The position numbers were made by a program, and so were the translations under genes. This document shows, piece after piece, positions 1 through 12,036 of a stretch of 64,000 nucleotides of DNA. The notes under the pieces are model-generated. The model saw nothing but the letters and a program-made list of their open reading frames with translations. It had not been told where the DNA came from and made no database searches. This DNA comes from Whitmania pigra (lineage: Eukaryota > Annelida > Clitellata > Hirudinida > Haemopidae), in contig JAJTWR010000254.1 in NCBI GenBank assembly GCA_021613335.1, forward strand, positions 633,501 through 697,500. The letters run 5' to 3'. Numbering within the stretch: the first letter of the stretch is position 1; the number at the start of each line of letters is the position of its first letter.

Positions 1-1136
1 TGGTTCCAATCAATTTCGAAAGGTACTGTAAGTCTATCAAGATGATCAAGATAAACAAAGAGCCAACTAAGCAAATCCTTGAGCTCAAGCAGCACGTGAT
101 CTCAAACTCGATTGAAAATGCAACAGAAAGTAAAGCTCTGCACGATCGTTTTGGTGAGAAGCATCAATATTCAATGAAACTCTAGAAATGTCAATGAATG
201 CAATTTCTCAATTGAACGTTTGTGTTGCACAGGAGTCTCTCGCTTTTCGGCCATTCGTTTATACAGGGCCTTGTCGCACTGCTTGGAAAGGATGCCATCT
301 GGTAAGTTTTTATGTTTTATCTATTTGATTAATACCATTAAATTTGTTTATATAATTCAGATGCAAGCATTACTCCTTTACCTATTATGCAACCCTTGTG
401 GGTGACAAAATGGGTTGATTACTCAAACAAATATGGGTTTGGATTCCAATTGTCTGACCTGAGTGTGGGCATTTTGTTTAATGATACTACAAGGATGGTT
501 CTTTCTTCTGATGGAAGGTACTTATTCTTTAAAGTTCCACTGGAAAAAAATTAACACGCATAAACCTTTCTCCCAGGTGTTTAACTTACAATGATCTGAG
601 TAATCAGACATTTGTATATTCAACAAATTTGGCCCCAATGGAGCACAGGAAAAAAGTGACATTGTTGCTGTACTTTAGCCAGTATATGGAAGAACATCTC
701 ATCCATGGTGCTGAATTTGTAAAAGCTCAGGAGTTGAAGAAGAAAGAAATTTTAGAGGGAAGAAGGGCTCAGGATGATAATGTCGTGGGAAATGTCTTTA
801 TGAGAAAATGGTTTAGAACCGATAAGGCCATCATTATGCATCTCAGCAATGGAACCCTCCAGGTTACAAAAGCATAAATCCTCATAAAAAATTAACTATA
901 TAATAACTTCCAGTTATTTTCCAAAGGTAAACTTCTTTGATGATCACACAAAGCTGGTCTTAAGTGTGGATGATCAGGACTATTTGGCTACCTACATTAA
1001 CAGTCACAGACAATCAGTGTCCTACAGACTCCTTTCAATCACCAACTTTGGTTGCAGAAATGATGTTGCGGATCGATTAAAATATGCCCGCAAAATGTTG
1101 GAAGGAGTCATAAACCTTGGAGGTGAAACTGTGTGA
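1..1136 (+). CDS. Polo-like kinase, PLK2/3 type, C-terminal polo-box part (5' partial)
   Basis: This is the 3' end of a serine/threonine kinase gene; the kinase domain lies left of the window. Exons are <1-153, 233-301, 361-517, 577-862 and 927-1136, with phases agreeing at every junction. Polo box 1 opens with [15 protein letters not shown], keeping the tryptophan that in PLK1 contacts the phosphopeptide. Polo box 2 contains [10 protein letters not shown], keeping the His-Lys pair that reads phospho-Ser/Thr. The linker LSHCLERMP before polo box 1 and YMEEHL within it resemble vertebrate PLK2/PLK3 more than PLK1, so I infer a PLK2/3-type member. The polo boxes dock the kinase on primed targets at centrosomes and other sites. 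The donor after exon 4 (GTTACA) is weak, but the reading resumes exactly with VNFF, as in the family. A plus-strand AATAAA lies at 1555-1560. Confidence 0.92.
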
Positions 1137-1976
1137 AGAGAACAACATTCTTATAAGTTCTTTTGGTTTATATGCGAAACTGTGAAATGAGTTTAAGTAA
1201 TTGTGTGCCGCACTGATTTGAAATCTCTGATTTCGTTTCGATTCTCCAGAGATTATAGATCAAACTATTTTTTTAAAAGCTTTAATGTTGAAACTAGATT
1301 TTATCCATCCTACCTTATCATGATTTGCTACTGAAACTTTTGAGTTTTTAAAGTGATTTGTTTTATTGTCGTTACAAAGCTTTAGCTAGTGTTATAAAAT
1401 CATGCCAAAGTCAACGTTTTGTTAAAAGTCCTGAGATTTTTATTTCGTATCCCTGATCTCGTCCTCTACAAACCATTTGTGAAGGAAGCAATATTCACAA
1501 TTTTTGGGACAAAACTGGATTTTGAGGAGGCTTAGCATATTAGTTCTGGGGAGAAATAAAATATGCCTACCTAACAAGTAATGACGCATATCAGCAAGTT
1601 GCAGATTTTCAGGCGCACCTTAAGTCTTGCACATCGAGAACACGCAAATATCTTGCTTATGTGTTGCCCCATTGGTTCAATCAGGCACAACAAAATGCCA
1701 ATCCCTGTGATTAACAGTTTAAGGTTGCCATCATGACCACGTGCCAAGAGAAAACCTAACCAAAGGATATTTTTCTTAAATAATACCAATTGTCCATCTG
1801 TTTTTAGCTTACTATGGGGAAACAATTCTTGCTCCAGTTGGGCTTCCAATAGTTTAAGAGCAACCATGAGCACAATCTATTGCAAGTAGATAACTTTATA
1901 ACTAGTTTATTAAAAGTCTCTGCAATTAGTTTTGGAAACGCTCGTTGAACAGTTACTCAAACAAAAATGAATAATC
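1137..1976. other. Convergent 3' region between PLK and APC
   Basis: This stretch holds the 3' untranslated regions of two convergent genes. A plus-strand AATAAA at 1555-1560 is a candidate polyadenylation signal for PLK, and its minus-strand counterpart at 1906-1911 lies 66 bases past the APC stop. A 100-codon minus-strand frame at 1571-1873 has no recognisable domain. Confidence 0.6.
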
Positions 1977-4900
1977 CTAATCAGTAGTTTTCTTGTGATG
2001 GCTTTTGTGGGATTTTTTAATAGACAGTCTAAATTTTTTGTTGTCTTTTGATGGACTTGGTTTCTGAGGATTCTTCTTCTTACCCATTGAATATCTCAAG
2101 AAGAAGTTTGTTAATCTGTTCTTGGAGTTTTTCTTTTCGATTGCTGAAGAACTGGCATCAACAGGTGCTAATGAAGTGACATCATTTCTCACATTTAGTG
2201 ATGTTTGTGGCCCCTCTAAATGCTGCACCTGATTAACTAAATATATGGTCTCGTTCATGTTCTGAATGGATATTTTCTGATGAAAGTCTTCAATCAGATC
2301 ATTATGATGCTTATCACTCTTTTCATTTTTTGGACTCATTTCCTCCCTCAGGAGAACCTCTTGGGGTCCTAAAATTTAATTAAATTTTAACATTAACAGT
2401 GCTAATCAAAGAAATTAAAATTATTAACAAAAATGAGTAAGCAAAAATTGCAAGCAAAATAACTGGTTCCCATTCTGAATAGTTAATGAATGGTAATAAT
2501 GCCTGAGAATAACAATGTTTTAAAAACCTTTGTAAATGACAGTGCTGTTAACTTCTGCATCTTCGTCTTCGGAGAATGATGACTTTTCAAGCTTTGAATT
2601 TCTGTGTTTGCTTAAATCTGGAAAATATATCAAATTACATGCAATTAAAAACATTTGCATTTAAAATTAAACTGCTAAGACCTTACTAGTTACTTGCAAA
2701 CAATATGCATATTGAAATGACTATTTTGTACATGGATTGTCATTGCTTTAAAGTAGACATATTCAAATATTCATATTCAAACTTTAATGTATTTGACCAA
2801 CATGAATCATACATAAATTGCATTTCTCAAGCAATGTTAAAAAAATTAGATGCTATAGGAATGAAGTGAAAATATTTATCTAAATTAACTTACCCCTCGT
2901 ATGGTTGAGACTAGAACCCTCACAACTTTTTCTCTCAAGACCAGCCAAAATGGGCTTTTTCCTTCCTTCCTTGCATTTTGGCAATGCCATTTTTATACAG
3001 TTGTCAACTGAATCACTAGACTCATCAGAACCACAGCTGAAAGATGATGATGAAGATGATGTTGATACATCATCAAATTCTTTCGTTAAATTTTTGAAAC
3101 TCTTGCTTGTGTAATTGACATCATCTTTAACAGATCTGCTTGATTCTGATGGCATGGTATCATAACTGACTTGATTGCAGGAGGTAGCCAAAGCTTTGTT
3201 AGAAGGTGTAGATGTAGCAATATTATGTAAGCATTGAAATGGTTTGCAGTTTTCCGCTAAGAAGCCACTCTGTGGATGAACATCAAACAAAATATCGACT
3301 AGCTTTGCTGGGGAATCCTTCGAGCACAAAGGACTTAAAGATTCATTCCTAGAAAATGTAATTGGTGTACGTTCTGTGTAGTACGCATGAACTGAATCAT
3401 CGCAACTATCCATATCATCTCTCTTTGGATCAAACCTCATAAAATATGATTCAGATTTATCTCCAACTTTCTTTATTAAGCTGTCATCAATTGTCAAAAT
3501 GCTAAGAGATGCTGATCTTGACAACTCCAATGGAGTTCCTTCAACTGCATAAGTCTTCATAGTGTCGCTGAATGAAGCATCATTTGTAATATCAGCACTA
3601 GGAGTTATAAAGCATGATTTTGGATGTTGAGACTCTTTCAGATAGAAAGGTTTCAAGTTGTTTGTATTCACTGAGTTAATTCTGACAGCTGTCTTTGATC
3701 TTTTCTCATCTTTTGGCATTGCAGCCCGCATGACCTGACACAGAAGTTGGTTTGCATTTTCATCCTCGTTATCTGACAACAAGCAGTCGCCATCTTTATC
3801 TTCATTTGTTTTGCACAAGCTTAATTGGTGCTTCAAACCAAAGTCATCCTTTGGTTTGCTGCTCTCATACGAATGACTCACTTCACACATTTTAGTCTGC
3901 TGAGGACTTGGTGGTGACTCCCCAGGTGAATTTGGAAGTTCGCTTGGAGAAACGACACTGCTGGCTCTCCTGCTATATTCACTTACAAGAGAGCTGTGCA
4001 CTGAATGAACATCAAAGCTGTTTAGAGATGCAAGAGAACTGCTCCTTGAAAACATGAGAGGTGTCTCATCAAAGGTTACTGCCTTCACCCCATAAATTCC
4101 ATCCTGAGAGCATAATTTGAATTTGTTTGCTGCACTCTTTGAGACATTAGAAGTGATGTTCAAAGTTTCATTCTCATTTATGCATGGCAAACCAACGGAT
4201 TGTTCAACAACCCTTTCAGAAATAATTTTTTTTTGGTCCACATTTTCCAGACTTTTCATGCTCAGGCTGCTCAATGAGCTCCCTCTTGAAAATCTGTCTG
4301 GAGTGTCTTCTGTGCAATATTCTCTTGGAATTTCTTTCGGACTGGAAGACACTGTTTCTTTGTAAATAGGATTATTGGCAATCGGGCCTTTTCCAGTAAG
4401 AGCCATCTGACCGGATGCAATATTTTGATAATGTCCCATTTCCAAGGATGCAAAATCAGAGATATTATTAACAGAACTGTGATACACAGACTGACCATCA
4501 GGGGTATCCTCTGTGCAATAATGCTTTGGAAGCTCTGGAGGACTCATGGGCATGAAATCTTGTTTGCATGCTTGGAAGATATCTTGCAAATGACCTGAGG
4601 CAATGGCTACTTCAAGGGATCCTGCATTGTTCTTCACTGGAACTTTGTTAGCATTCTTACTATTTCCAATTAAGAAGTTGTTGTGCATTGCATGATTTCC
4701 TTTTTGAATGACATGCTCATAAGAAAATGGTGCATAAGAAGAATCCACTCCCTTTATGTTGGATTTGCTTTCCCAGATATGAGGCTGTTCATGAAACTCT
4801 TTATATCTACCACTGAAATCTATAAACTCATCTAAAGATTCTTCATATTCACACACCTTGGGATGTAAGTTGCCCAAAGTTTGTGGAGCCTTGAGCTTAA

Positions 4901-6795
4901 AATAATTAATAACTAATTGATTTATTAACCATACATGTATGAGTTTGGGGATTATATAGCTTACCTGTGCTTGATGTGTCTGGTTATGAGATGTGTGATG
5001 CATCATCCTTTTACTTTCTTGCTTTTCAAGTTCAGGGTTAAAGCTGCTTGAGGTAGAAATGTTCATTCTGAAGCTAACCAAATTCTTCAATGCTGCAGAA
5101 CTGGCCATTGAAATAGCCTCATGCTCTGATGTCACCAACTGACCAAGAGTGGCCACTGCCCCAAGATCCAACAAAGTGAGTTGATCCTCAGGGCATCTGG
5201 CTGACAAGTTCCACAATGTCCCGCAAGCATTGCTCACAATTTTTGAGTTTGATGACTTAAGATGCTTTAGCAATATCTCAAAGCACTTATTTTCCCTCAG
5301 TATCTGAAAAAGTCAAAGCAGTTTAGTTACTACTTTCTAGTAATTTAAATCCCCTACTGTTCAAAACCTGTCTAAGATCTTTATGAATAGTTATGTAACT
5401 GGAGACATTTTTTAAGATTCCACCTCCATTCTCAATAATAGAAGAATTATCTTGAATAAGAAGTGATACAATAAATTGTAGAGATCCACGATATTCACAA
5501 ATATCTTTCTTGTTCTCTTCAGAGTGACCAGAAACATTCCACAGAGCATTCAATAAACATTCTAAAGTTGACTCTTCCTTGGCCATCATGGCAGAAGACA
5601 ATAAAGCAGGAATAATGCCACTCTATAACAGTATCACAAATAAATTTTATGGAATACAATCAGTAAATCATCTCATCACTTAAATGGACCTCTTACATTT
5701 CTCAGCACTTTCTTGGACATCTCGTCAGCATTGAGTGACAAATTTCGGAGAACTCCAGCAGCCATTCTCTGAAGTTCTTCACTGAAACTTCTCAGCTGAC
5801 TTAGAAGGCCATTGATAAGCCCGTCAATTGAGATAATTAGTTTCTTATTTTCTATGTTGCCAACCGACAAATTGGTCAAAAGCGTGCAAGCATGGTAGCG
5901 TGTCTCAATGGAAGAAGCATTATCATTCGGTTTGATGGGCTGCTTTAACAAGTCAGCAATAACTTGGAGGACCCCTACACCAATTCAAATGTAAGATCCA
6001 TTTAAATTCTTATAACTTCATCCAAAATGAATCACAAACCCAAATCACATATCCTTTGCCTAAGTACTTCGCTGTCAGATGACTTTATTAATGTCTCCAA
6101 GACAGAACATAGATTAATACTTTTTTCTGAAAATTAGGTCACAATTTCCAACTCAAATAAAACAAATAAAAAATAAGTTAAAATTGGTTTTTGAAGGAGT
6201 AATGAAAAAACTTAATTATGTTTTGAAACTTCTTGAAAATAGTTTTTGTAGTAGATTAATTTGTTATCAGTATGAGTATGTTTATTTGTTTAGCACCATA
6301 AACATAATCATCAGGGGTGTTCAACCATTTGTATATCACTGCATCCAAGGGGCATTCTGTGCAAGCTGGGTTGTGAACGCGACACGCAACGTCTGTTGCT
6401 TTAACTCTCATTCGCAAGCACGCTACCCTCAGAGCCATGTTGCATGCCTAACAAAGATTACCACAGCGTATCATCGCTATCAATTAACAAATAGAAAAGA
6501 AGTTATTCAAGGCAATGATGAATATGTGAAACCACCCTGAATAATTACAAAATCAAATACCTTTAAAAAATTCTTACCATGCAATAGGGTATACAATGGA
6601 GGTCCAGTGTTTTTATCCATTGATCTCAACACTGTTAACAAAGACAGCACCGTTTCAGTCTGCAGTAACAGTAATTCAGTAGTTTAAAAATTGTATGGTG
6701 TATTATAACAGTAACTTAAGCTTCACATAAAACAGATTATACAAAACCTGCTTTTTCAAATTTTCGTGCGATGACTTAGTCGACAGATGAGGCAT
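1977..6795 (-). CDS. APC: Adenomatous polyposis coli (APC) homologue, compact form
   Basis: APC is the scaffold of the beta-catenin destruction complex. Coding segments, in transcript order, are 6748-6795, 6578-6659, 6040-6126, 5697-5974, 5368-5622, 4965-5303, 2894-4895, 2528-2617 and 1977-2368; they total 3573 bases, or 1190 aa. Armadillo repeats fill about residues 20-350 (NACGTLWNLSAR, ENGGGILKNVSS). One beta-catenin-binding 15-aa-type repeat, EFIDFSGRYKEF, lies near residue 385. Twenty-aa-type repeats (T-E-D-T-P...FSRxSSLSSLS) lie near 552, 635, 809 and 865, with degenerate ones near 485 and 940. A SAMP-like Axin-binding motif, SELPNSPGESPPSP, lies near 676, and an AMPK motif near 750. 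The end is basic (KKSHKSHHKK). The N-terminal coiled coil of vertebrate APC is absent: an in-frame TAA lies 9 codons or fewer before the ATG. No EB1/PDZ-binding tail is seen. The 69-nt segment 4896-4964 is an in-frame, stop-free intron by its splice signals. Confidence 0.93.
6278..6442 (-). repeat. tRNA-derived SINE, copy 1 (APC intron)
   Basis: Read on the minus strand this repeat has a tRNA-like head, GGCTCTGAGGGTAGCG (A-box-like), then a B-box-like GTTCACAACCC, and a tail ending in TGGTGCTAAACAAATAAAC. Related copies lie near 22012-22110, 53836-53976 and 54495-54612. It sits in the APC intron between 6126 and 6578. Confidence 0.65.
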
Positions 6796-7474
6796 TGTAT
6801 TTAATTAGATCAGTACTCTTTGGAAATTTTAACAAAGGTAGTCGAAGCAAACAAGCATGAAGAGATGATTAGAACATCTACAAAAATCTTTGAATTCAAA
6901 CACCGACTCTGTTGTTCGGATTCAGCGGCAAGACCAACTTTCCAATTTCCTCGCCTAACTCTCGAAACCACAAGCACTCGAAGAACAAAAAACTCGCAAA
7001 ATATTTGAGGAAAGATTGCATATCTAGATTTTAGGCATCTTTCAAATTTCGTTAATATTATAAAATAAGGTTTGAAAAATTCTAAGAAATAATAAATAAA
7101 ATTAGAACACATACTTTAATAACATTAATTTACATTTGCCAAAATTCATTTAATTAATTACATTCCTTCTCATCGCTTTACAAAAAGCACAGTACTTATT
7201 CACATTTTAAAAATGCCTATAACAACTCAATAAAAAACGAGTTCTACAAATATTCCAAGTTTTGTACCTTTTGGGAGGATAACATCCCAAAATAGATGAT
7301 ACATGATGTAAGCCTAATTTCTAATTCTGATTTGCTTAGTTGATGAAAACATAGAGAAAAAAAGTTCTTTGCCGAAATTAAGAGACTAAAGATTGATTTT
7401 AATTGTGGAAGCTTCAGGAAACTATAAAATCGAAGGTCCATTCCAACTTTTGATCTTCATACAGAGATTTCGCC
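6796..7474. other. APC upstream region
   Basis: This AT-rich stretch lies directly upstream of the APC start codon and presumably contains its 5' UTR and promoter. I see no TATA box at a convincing position and no recognisable protein in either strand. Confidence 0.4.
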
Positions 7475-7720
7475 TTGGGGATTCTGCCCCTAATATTGCG
7501 ATCTTATTGCGTATCTTCATAGCCCAAGCTATTAGTGCTGCCAGATGAGAGCGTTCTTTCTCCAAACTTAAGTTAATAAAAAACTATCTTCGATCATCGA
7601 TGAGCCAGTCAAGACTTACATATTTGACTGTTTTCTCTATAAAGAGGGAACTGGCCGATGGACTGAATTTTGAAACTGCTACAAAAAAAAAACATACGGA
7701 AAAAGTGGAGAGAGTTTATA
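7475..7720 (+). mobile_element. hAT transposase relic, C-terminal dimerisation region
   Basis: The plus-strand translation reads NIAILLRIFI, then after a TGA stop ERSFSKLKLIKNYLRSSMSQ and RLTYLTVFSIKREL. This is the hATC dimerisation signature (S/A-E-R-x-F-S-K-L-K) of hAT transposases of the ZMYM-like group. The upstream part is missing and the frame is broken, so it is a relic. The G-rich GGGGGGCGGCAAA at about 7799 may belong to its 3' end. Confidence 0.8.
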
Positions 7721-8159
7721 TATTTTCAACAGATTTTATTGTAAAAATATTTGAGTGCTTTTCTGAAACTTGACGGTTAACATATTATTAATTGCCAAGG
7801 GGGGCGGCAAACCTTATGATCGACTAAAAAGTGCCTTCACATCATACTTGGATACATAAGGCACCCAAAAAATCGGATAAATACAAATATCAGGATGTTA
7901 TATTACCATAAAATACTAATGTGTACTACTACATTATCGTGAGACTTTATACATGGGGCCTCATCTAGAACTGGGGTCATCTAACTATACCCGCGAGTTC
8001 ATCAGGCTCGCGACGTTACTCACATTTGCTTTAAAATAAAAAGTTTTATTGAATAAAAGTTATGATATCTTCATGGCTTGCAAACGACGATAAAATGATG
8101 TGGGAAAGATAATTCTTTTGTACTGAAATGAGTAGTTTCTGCTGTGAACAGGGTTTAGT
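7721..8159. other. Unassigned spacer between transposon relics
   Basis: I see no coding capacity. Part of this is probably the 3' flank of the preceding hAT relic, but no terminal repeat could be paired. Confidence 0.35.
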
Positions 8160-8870
8160 GACCCTTGATCTGGAATGCTGCGCGCCTACCAGTTTACAAC
8201 TCGTTTGTGGACCTTGGAATTATTGTAAACTCAGATTTAAAATTCAAAGAACAAATCTTCTCACGGGTCAAGAAAGCAGACTTGATGCTAGGTATAACAG
8301 TAAGAAATTTTAGACATTTGGATTTTGCTTTTGTGGGTTTGTACAAGTCTTTGGTGAGGTCTCAGTTGGAGTATGGAGTGCAGGTCTGCAGCCATTATAG
8401 ACAGGGATTGCTTGAAGCTACAAAATTAAGACAATCTTGAAGAGACCTTCCTTACCAATCGAGATTGGAGAAACTGAAATTGCCAAGTTTATGCTACAGA
8501 AAAAAAAGAGCTAATTTTATTTTATTGTTTAAGTTGTTGACAAGTGGAATGAGAGATTTAGTTTGTCCTTCCCTTTATGACTGTACATATTCAAAGACCA
8601 GAGGACATGAAAGAAAACTGAAAGAAAGTTTTTCTTTAGTAGCAGAGTGGTTCAGGAATGTTGTGACAACACAGGATGTTGAAAATTTCAAGAGGAACTT
8701 GGACAGTTTTTGAAAAGAGAACTTACAGTTTAAGCTAAGAAGTTAATTTTTGGTTTGTTTTTTTTTTGTTTCAATTTTGTCGGGTAAGGACAAGTTTGCA
8801 CCTTGCTTATAATTTGTATCCTCAGTTTCAGCATTTGCTAATTTTTTCTAATAATAATAATATGTGGAAG
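8160..8870 (+). mobile_element. LINE (CR1/L2-like) 3' fragment
   Basis: Frames at 8165-8440 and 8465-8713 give the C-terminal part of a non-LTR reverse transcriptase: DLGIIVNSDLKFKEQI, LYKSLVRSQLEYGVQV, then SRLEKLKLPSLCYRKKRAN and FKRNLDSF, with frame breaks between. A run of TAA units (about 8848-8862) fits the short-repeat tail of such elements. It is a dead 5'-truncated copy. Confidence 0.82.
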
Positions 8871-9021
8871 GTTGGAGTTTTCTCATCAATTATTCATCTA
8901 GGTCAAGATATTAATGTTGATCCAGGAAGCGATGAATAATAATCAGGAATCGATGGTTTTTTTTTTATGGTGTCTATGGAACTCTACACCACGTTTGCGT
9001 CAGGTTTGTTTAGTATAGTGC

Positions 9022-9110
9022 AGGGATTCTCAACCTTTTTAACGCCGCGACCCCCAACAACAAAATTGATTGGGCTACCTTTCACTCAGTTAACTTCAGT
9101 GTCGCTATTA
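9022..9110 (+). repeat. hAT terminal sequence, solo or truncated end
   Basis: CAGGGATTCTCAACC is a typical hAT terminus and is followed by TTTTTAACGCCGCGACCCCC. The sequence that follows matches the reverse complement of the right end of the hAT element at 46634-47990, so both belong to one family. No partner end or target duplication was found here. Confidence 0.65.
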
Positions 9111-9469
9111 ACATACATGGGATCAAGTACTCAAAGTCCAAGTGCCGATGATTATGAACAAGTACTCTACAAAAACATTTTTAAGGGTTCTGAATTCTTT
9201 TTTTATTTCTGAACATAACTCTGAACCAAGAAACCAAAAAACATAAAAATTCACGATGTATCCCAAGGGAACATAATTCCCGTCTAGGAGATAACCTGTT
9301 ACAAAATAATTTTTTTTTCTCGGCCATGCAAATATTAACAATATCAATCGTTCAAAAAAAAAAAACACTCCGAAAGATTTAGTGTCCGCAAAAGGGTTCG
9401 AGATCTCCCTGGACATGTAAGTATAAAAGAACAAGCCGTAGTTTGAAATGTCAATCGTACCGAAGAGCA
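9111..9469. other. Unassigned stretch
   Basis: A minus-strand open frame at 9123-9473 codes for a hydrophobic, low-complexity peptide that I do not recognise. It may be the interior of the hAT fragment to its left. Confidence 0.3.
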
Positions 9470-10185
9470 TCAACCGTTAATGTTAACAAGAGTTCGAGAT
9501 GTGGACTTCCTTCGGTGGCACCTGTGAGCCCTCCATATCTTGTAACTGTGATTTAGAACAGCAGTTACGATGTTCATAAGGCCTGTCCTCGTGACGCCGC
9601 AATCCTTACAAAATCTAAACAATTTTTGGGACATCACCCTTCTCCAGTTGCACACAAACGCGCCAACATTTGGCATCAATCTCAGAGTACTTTCTGGAGC
9701 ATTTCTCAGCATCCAAGTGTGAACATCTTGAGTGTCTTACTTCAGTACTTTGTTGTTGTACTCGGTCCAAGTTGAAGACGTCTGAGGTGACGGCTACATC
9801 ACACACTATGTATGTTTTTCCTTTCCACGCACATAAATCGGGTATTCTGAGTCCCTGATCTGTAGAAATTCGGGGCTCTACTCTTGTTCTGTAGCCTCTT
9901 TTTAACAGTTCGTTTTCCAGCTTTTTCATAACAACATTATGTCTCTCGTGTCTTGCGCCATCGGTTCTTGGGCATTTCTGGATCATATGCCCCAGCGACT
10001 CTAAGGATTGACAACCCTCATCGCACCTCCTGGGAGCCTGCGGGTTCCATCTCGAAGCTCTAAGCCTGCAATGTAGTGAAGCAGCCCGGATCTTAACGCA
10101 TCTGATATACTGGCCGGAATGAATTCTCGGGACCGCAGCTGAAATCCATTCGCTCATTCCAATTCCCTAGGTGAAAGATCTCAGT
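9470..10185 (-). mobile_element. R2-like non-LTR retrotransposon, 3' fragment
   Basis: The minus-strand frame 9615-10157 has the two C-terminal hallmarks of R2-clade elements. One is a zinc knuckle CDEGCQSLESLGHMIQKC (C-x3-C-x7-H-x4-C). The other is a restriction-like endonuclease core, RIPDLCAWKG...VCDVAVTSD, with its PD...D residues. The tail continues after a frameshift in 9470-9712 (WRRVMSQKLFRFCKDCG...VTRTGLMNIVT). The reverse transcriptase is missing, and the right side abuts a Gypsy pol relic at about 10185. Confidence 0.82.
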
Positions 10186-10189
10186 CCGT

Positions 10190-11640
10190 AGCCGTCTACC
10201 GTTTTGTACAGTCTCTCCCAAGCTTTCCTGAATTGAAAATGGAACTGTTCTTGCTTTGACAAAAGTTGGCGTTGCTTCCTGTTTGAATTTTACCTCTAAT
10301 TCGAAATCTTTCAAACAACCAAGGAACATTCTTTGAAATCGTGGTAAATGCTGAAACATGCTTATTCGACTGTTTTTTAATCAGTTTCTTCATCAATCTT
10401 GAAAACGTGATTGCGTAGCAAGTTTGACATGTCAATTTGCAATTCAGTTATGGCTTTCCTGCCAAGAATGTTGAGTTTTTGACATTTTGGTGACATTTAA
10501 TTCTAGAGGTACTTCTTGAAGGTCTGATGTCGAAACCATCATTTCACAGACTGGGTTTTCCCCAGTTTTTCTACACTCCCATTGAACAGAAGTTATCTCT
10601 GGCTCCGCTGTCCAACTCGAAAACAAATTCTGAATTTTCAATTTGTAACTTTGTATGAGAGGGGAGTGGCTCGGAATTGTATGGATTGATTCACTTTTCT
10701 CTCTCTTTTGAACTTTTTCTTTAAACATGTTTTTTCTAAATGTCCTATGATTCCACAGAATTTGCATTCAACACATATTCAGTTTTGATATGACTGCAAT
10801 CATTGGCGTGGTGTCCTTTTGCCCTTTCGGGAATGGAAATTTAGAGAGCTGCTGTACCTGGCGTCTTGGTTTAAACACTTTCATTACCTGTTCGTCCGGT
10901 GTGCCGTGTTCTGTGGCTTTGGCGACCTTAGAAGATTCTTCCACTTCCGTAGCGATTTCAACTGCCCGATTGAAAGTTAATTCATCTTCTGGGATTTTGA
11001 AAAGCGACTAGAGAACCGCCTCGTTGTCATCAGAAAACATAAATCTTGATCTCAAGGCTTCGTCGAGTGTGTCCTCAATACTAGGAAAGTTGCATATAGA
11101 AGCGGCTGTTCGAATTTTTGCCGCGAGTTCTTGAATGGTCTCGCCAGGTTGCCTTTTTATCTCAGTCCAAAATCTAAACCTTTCTCTCACAATACATTTT
11201 TGGGGGTTAAAATTTTCCAACATCACTGCTTGAATTTCCGAAAAGTCTAACTTATTGACTTCGCGTGGAATTGCCTTTGTGAAGTCGCAGTTTGCAAGAG
11301 TTTGTAAATTGAAGTTGACTGGTTTGTGAGAAAAACTTTAATTTTTGAAGTCGGAATAAAGTTTGCTTCTGTAAAGGTTTGAAACCGACTCATGTAGTCA
11401 CACCACAACTCTTTATTCGGTTCGAAAGGCACGAAATTAGGAATGGTCGTAGAATTCTCAGCAATTGAACGAGCCAGGTTTTCCATTTGTTTCGAAAATA
11501 ACTCCAGAAATTTAGCGATATCAGCCATTCTCACTAGCTTTGAAATTCAAATGAACTGTTACTGAACAAATTCTGTGACAAACCTTTTCTGTCGGTTTCC
11601 TTGAAAAATATCACTCTTCAGACTTTGAAACTTTTCTTTC
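10190..11640 (-). mobile_element. Old Gypsy (Ty3-like) gag-pol relic
   Basis: Read right to left on the minus strand. The frame 11247-11534 is a gag N-terminus (FVPFEPNKELWCDYMSRFQ, FLTNQSTSIYKLL). The frame 11008-11226 continues gag (RERFRFWTEIKRQPGETIQE, DEALRSRFMFS). At 10250-10340 comes the start of pol (LKDFELEVKFKQEATP, KARTVPFSIQ). The type resembles Gypsy elements of the K02A2.6 group and differs from the two fresh copies to the right. Stops and frameshifts abound, no LTRs were identified, and most of pol is missing. Confidence 0.8.
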
Positions 11641-11757
11641 GTCGACTGCGCCATTTGTTGTTGGGTCTTTGTAAGAATAACAAGTTGAACAGAAAACTTT
11701 ATTGGCTGTCAAATATTCAGAAACAGAAACGAGGGGTGCCGGACTATTGAACGAAGG

Positions 11758-11851
11758 AGACGATAAATCGAATAACGAATTAGACCTTATTACGAATCGT
11801 TAAAACGTCTTCTTCGTTATTCGATGTACGATCCAATTCGTTGTAAGATCT
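11758..11851 (+). repeat. Fold-back repeat, copy 1, cut by Gypsy A
   Basis: AGACGATAAATCGAATAACG, then GAATTAGACCTTATTACGA and TTCGTTATTCGATG, match the element at 17001-17132. The copy stops at the first base of the Gypsy A 5' LTR, so the LTR element probably inserted into it. Confidence 0.55.
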
Positions 11852-12003
11852 TGTAGTGACTGTACATCCCTACGAAGGATGTTTTGTTTACATTCTCCGA
11901 GTTTTTACCGCGCTGATGCTTTTCATTGTCGTCAATCCGTTTATGAGTTATACCGATTGTACGTTCGATTAAAAGTCAAGTGTTAGCCTGGTTCATTACT
12001 TCA
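11852..12003 (+). repeat. 5' LTR of Gypsy A
   Basis: This 152-bp repeat starts TGTAGTGACTGTAC and ends ACTTCA; it is matched over its whole length by 15955-16106 and by 21841-21992 in reverse. Confidence 0.93.
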
Positions 12004-12036
12004 TTGGTGACCCCAACTCTGAACACAAACTCTAAA

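Noticed and set aside
1571..1873. 100-codon minus-strand frame between PLK and APC
   Set aside because: There is no recognisable domain, its position is within 3' flanks, and it has no splice or start context; it is likely a chance frame.
6184..6540. 118-codon plus-strand frame inside an APC intron
   Set aside because: It overlaps a tRNA-derived SINE and runs antisense to it, and the peptide has no family resemblance.
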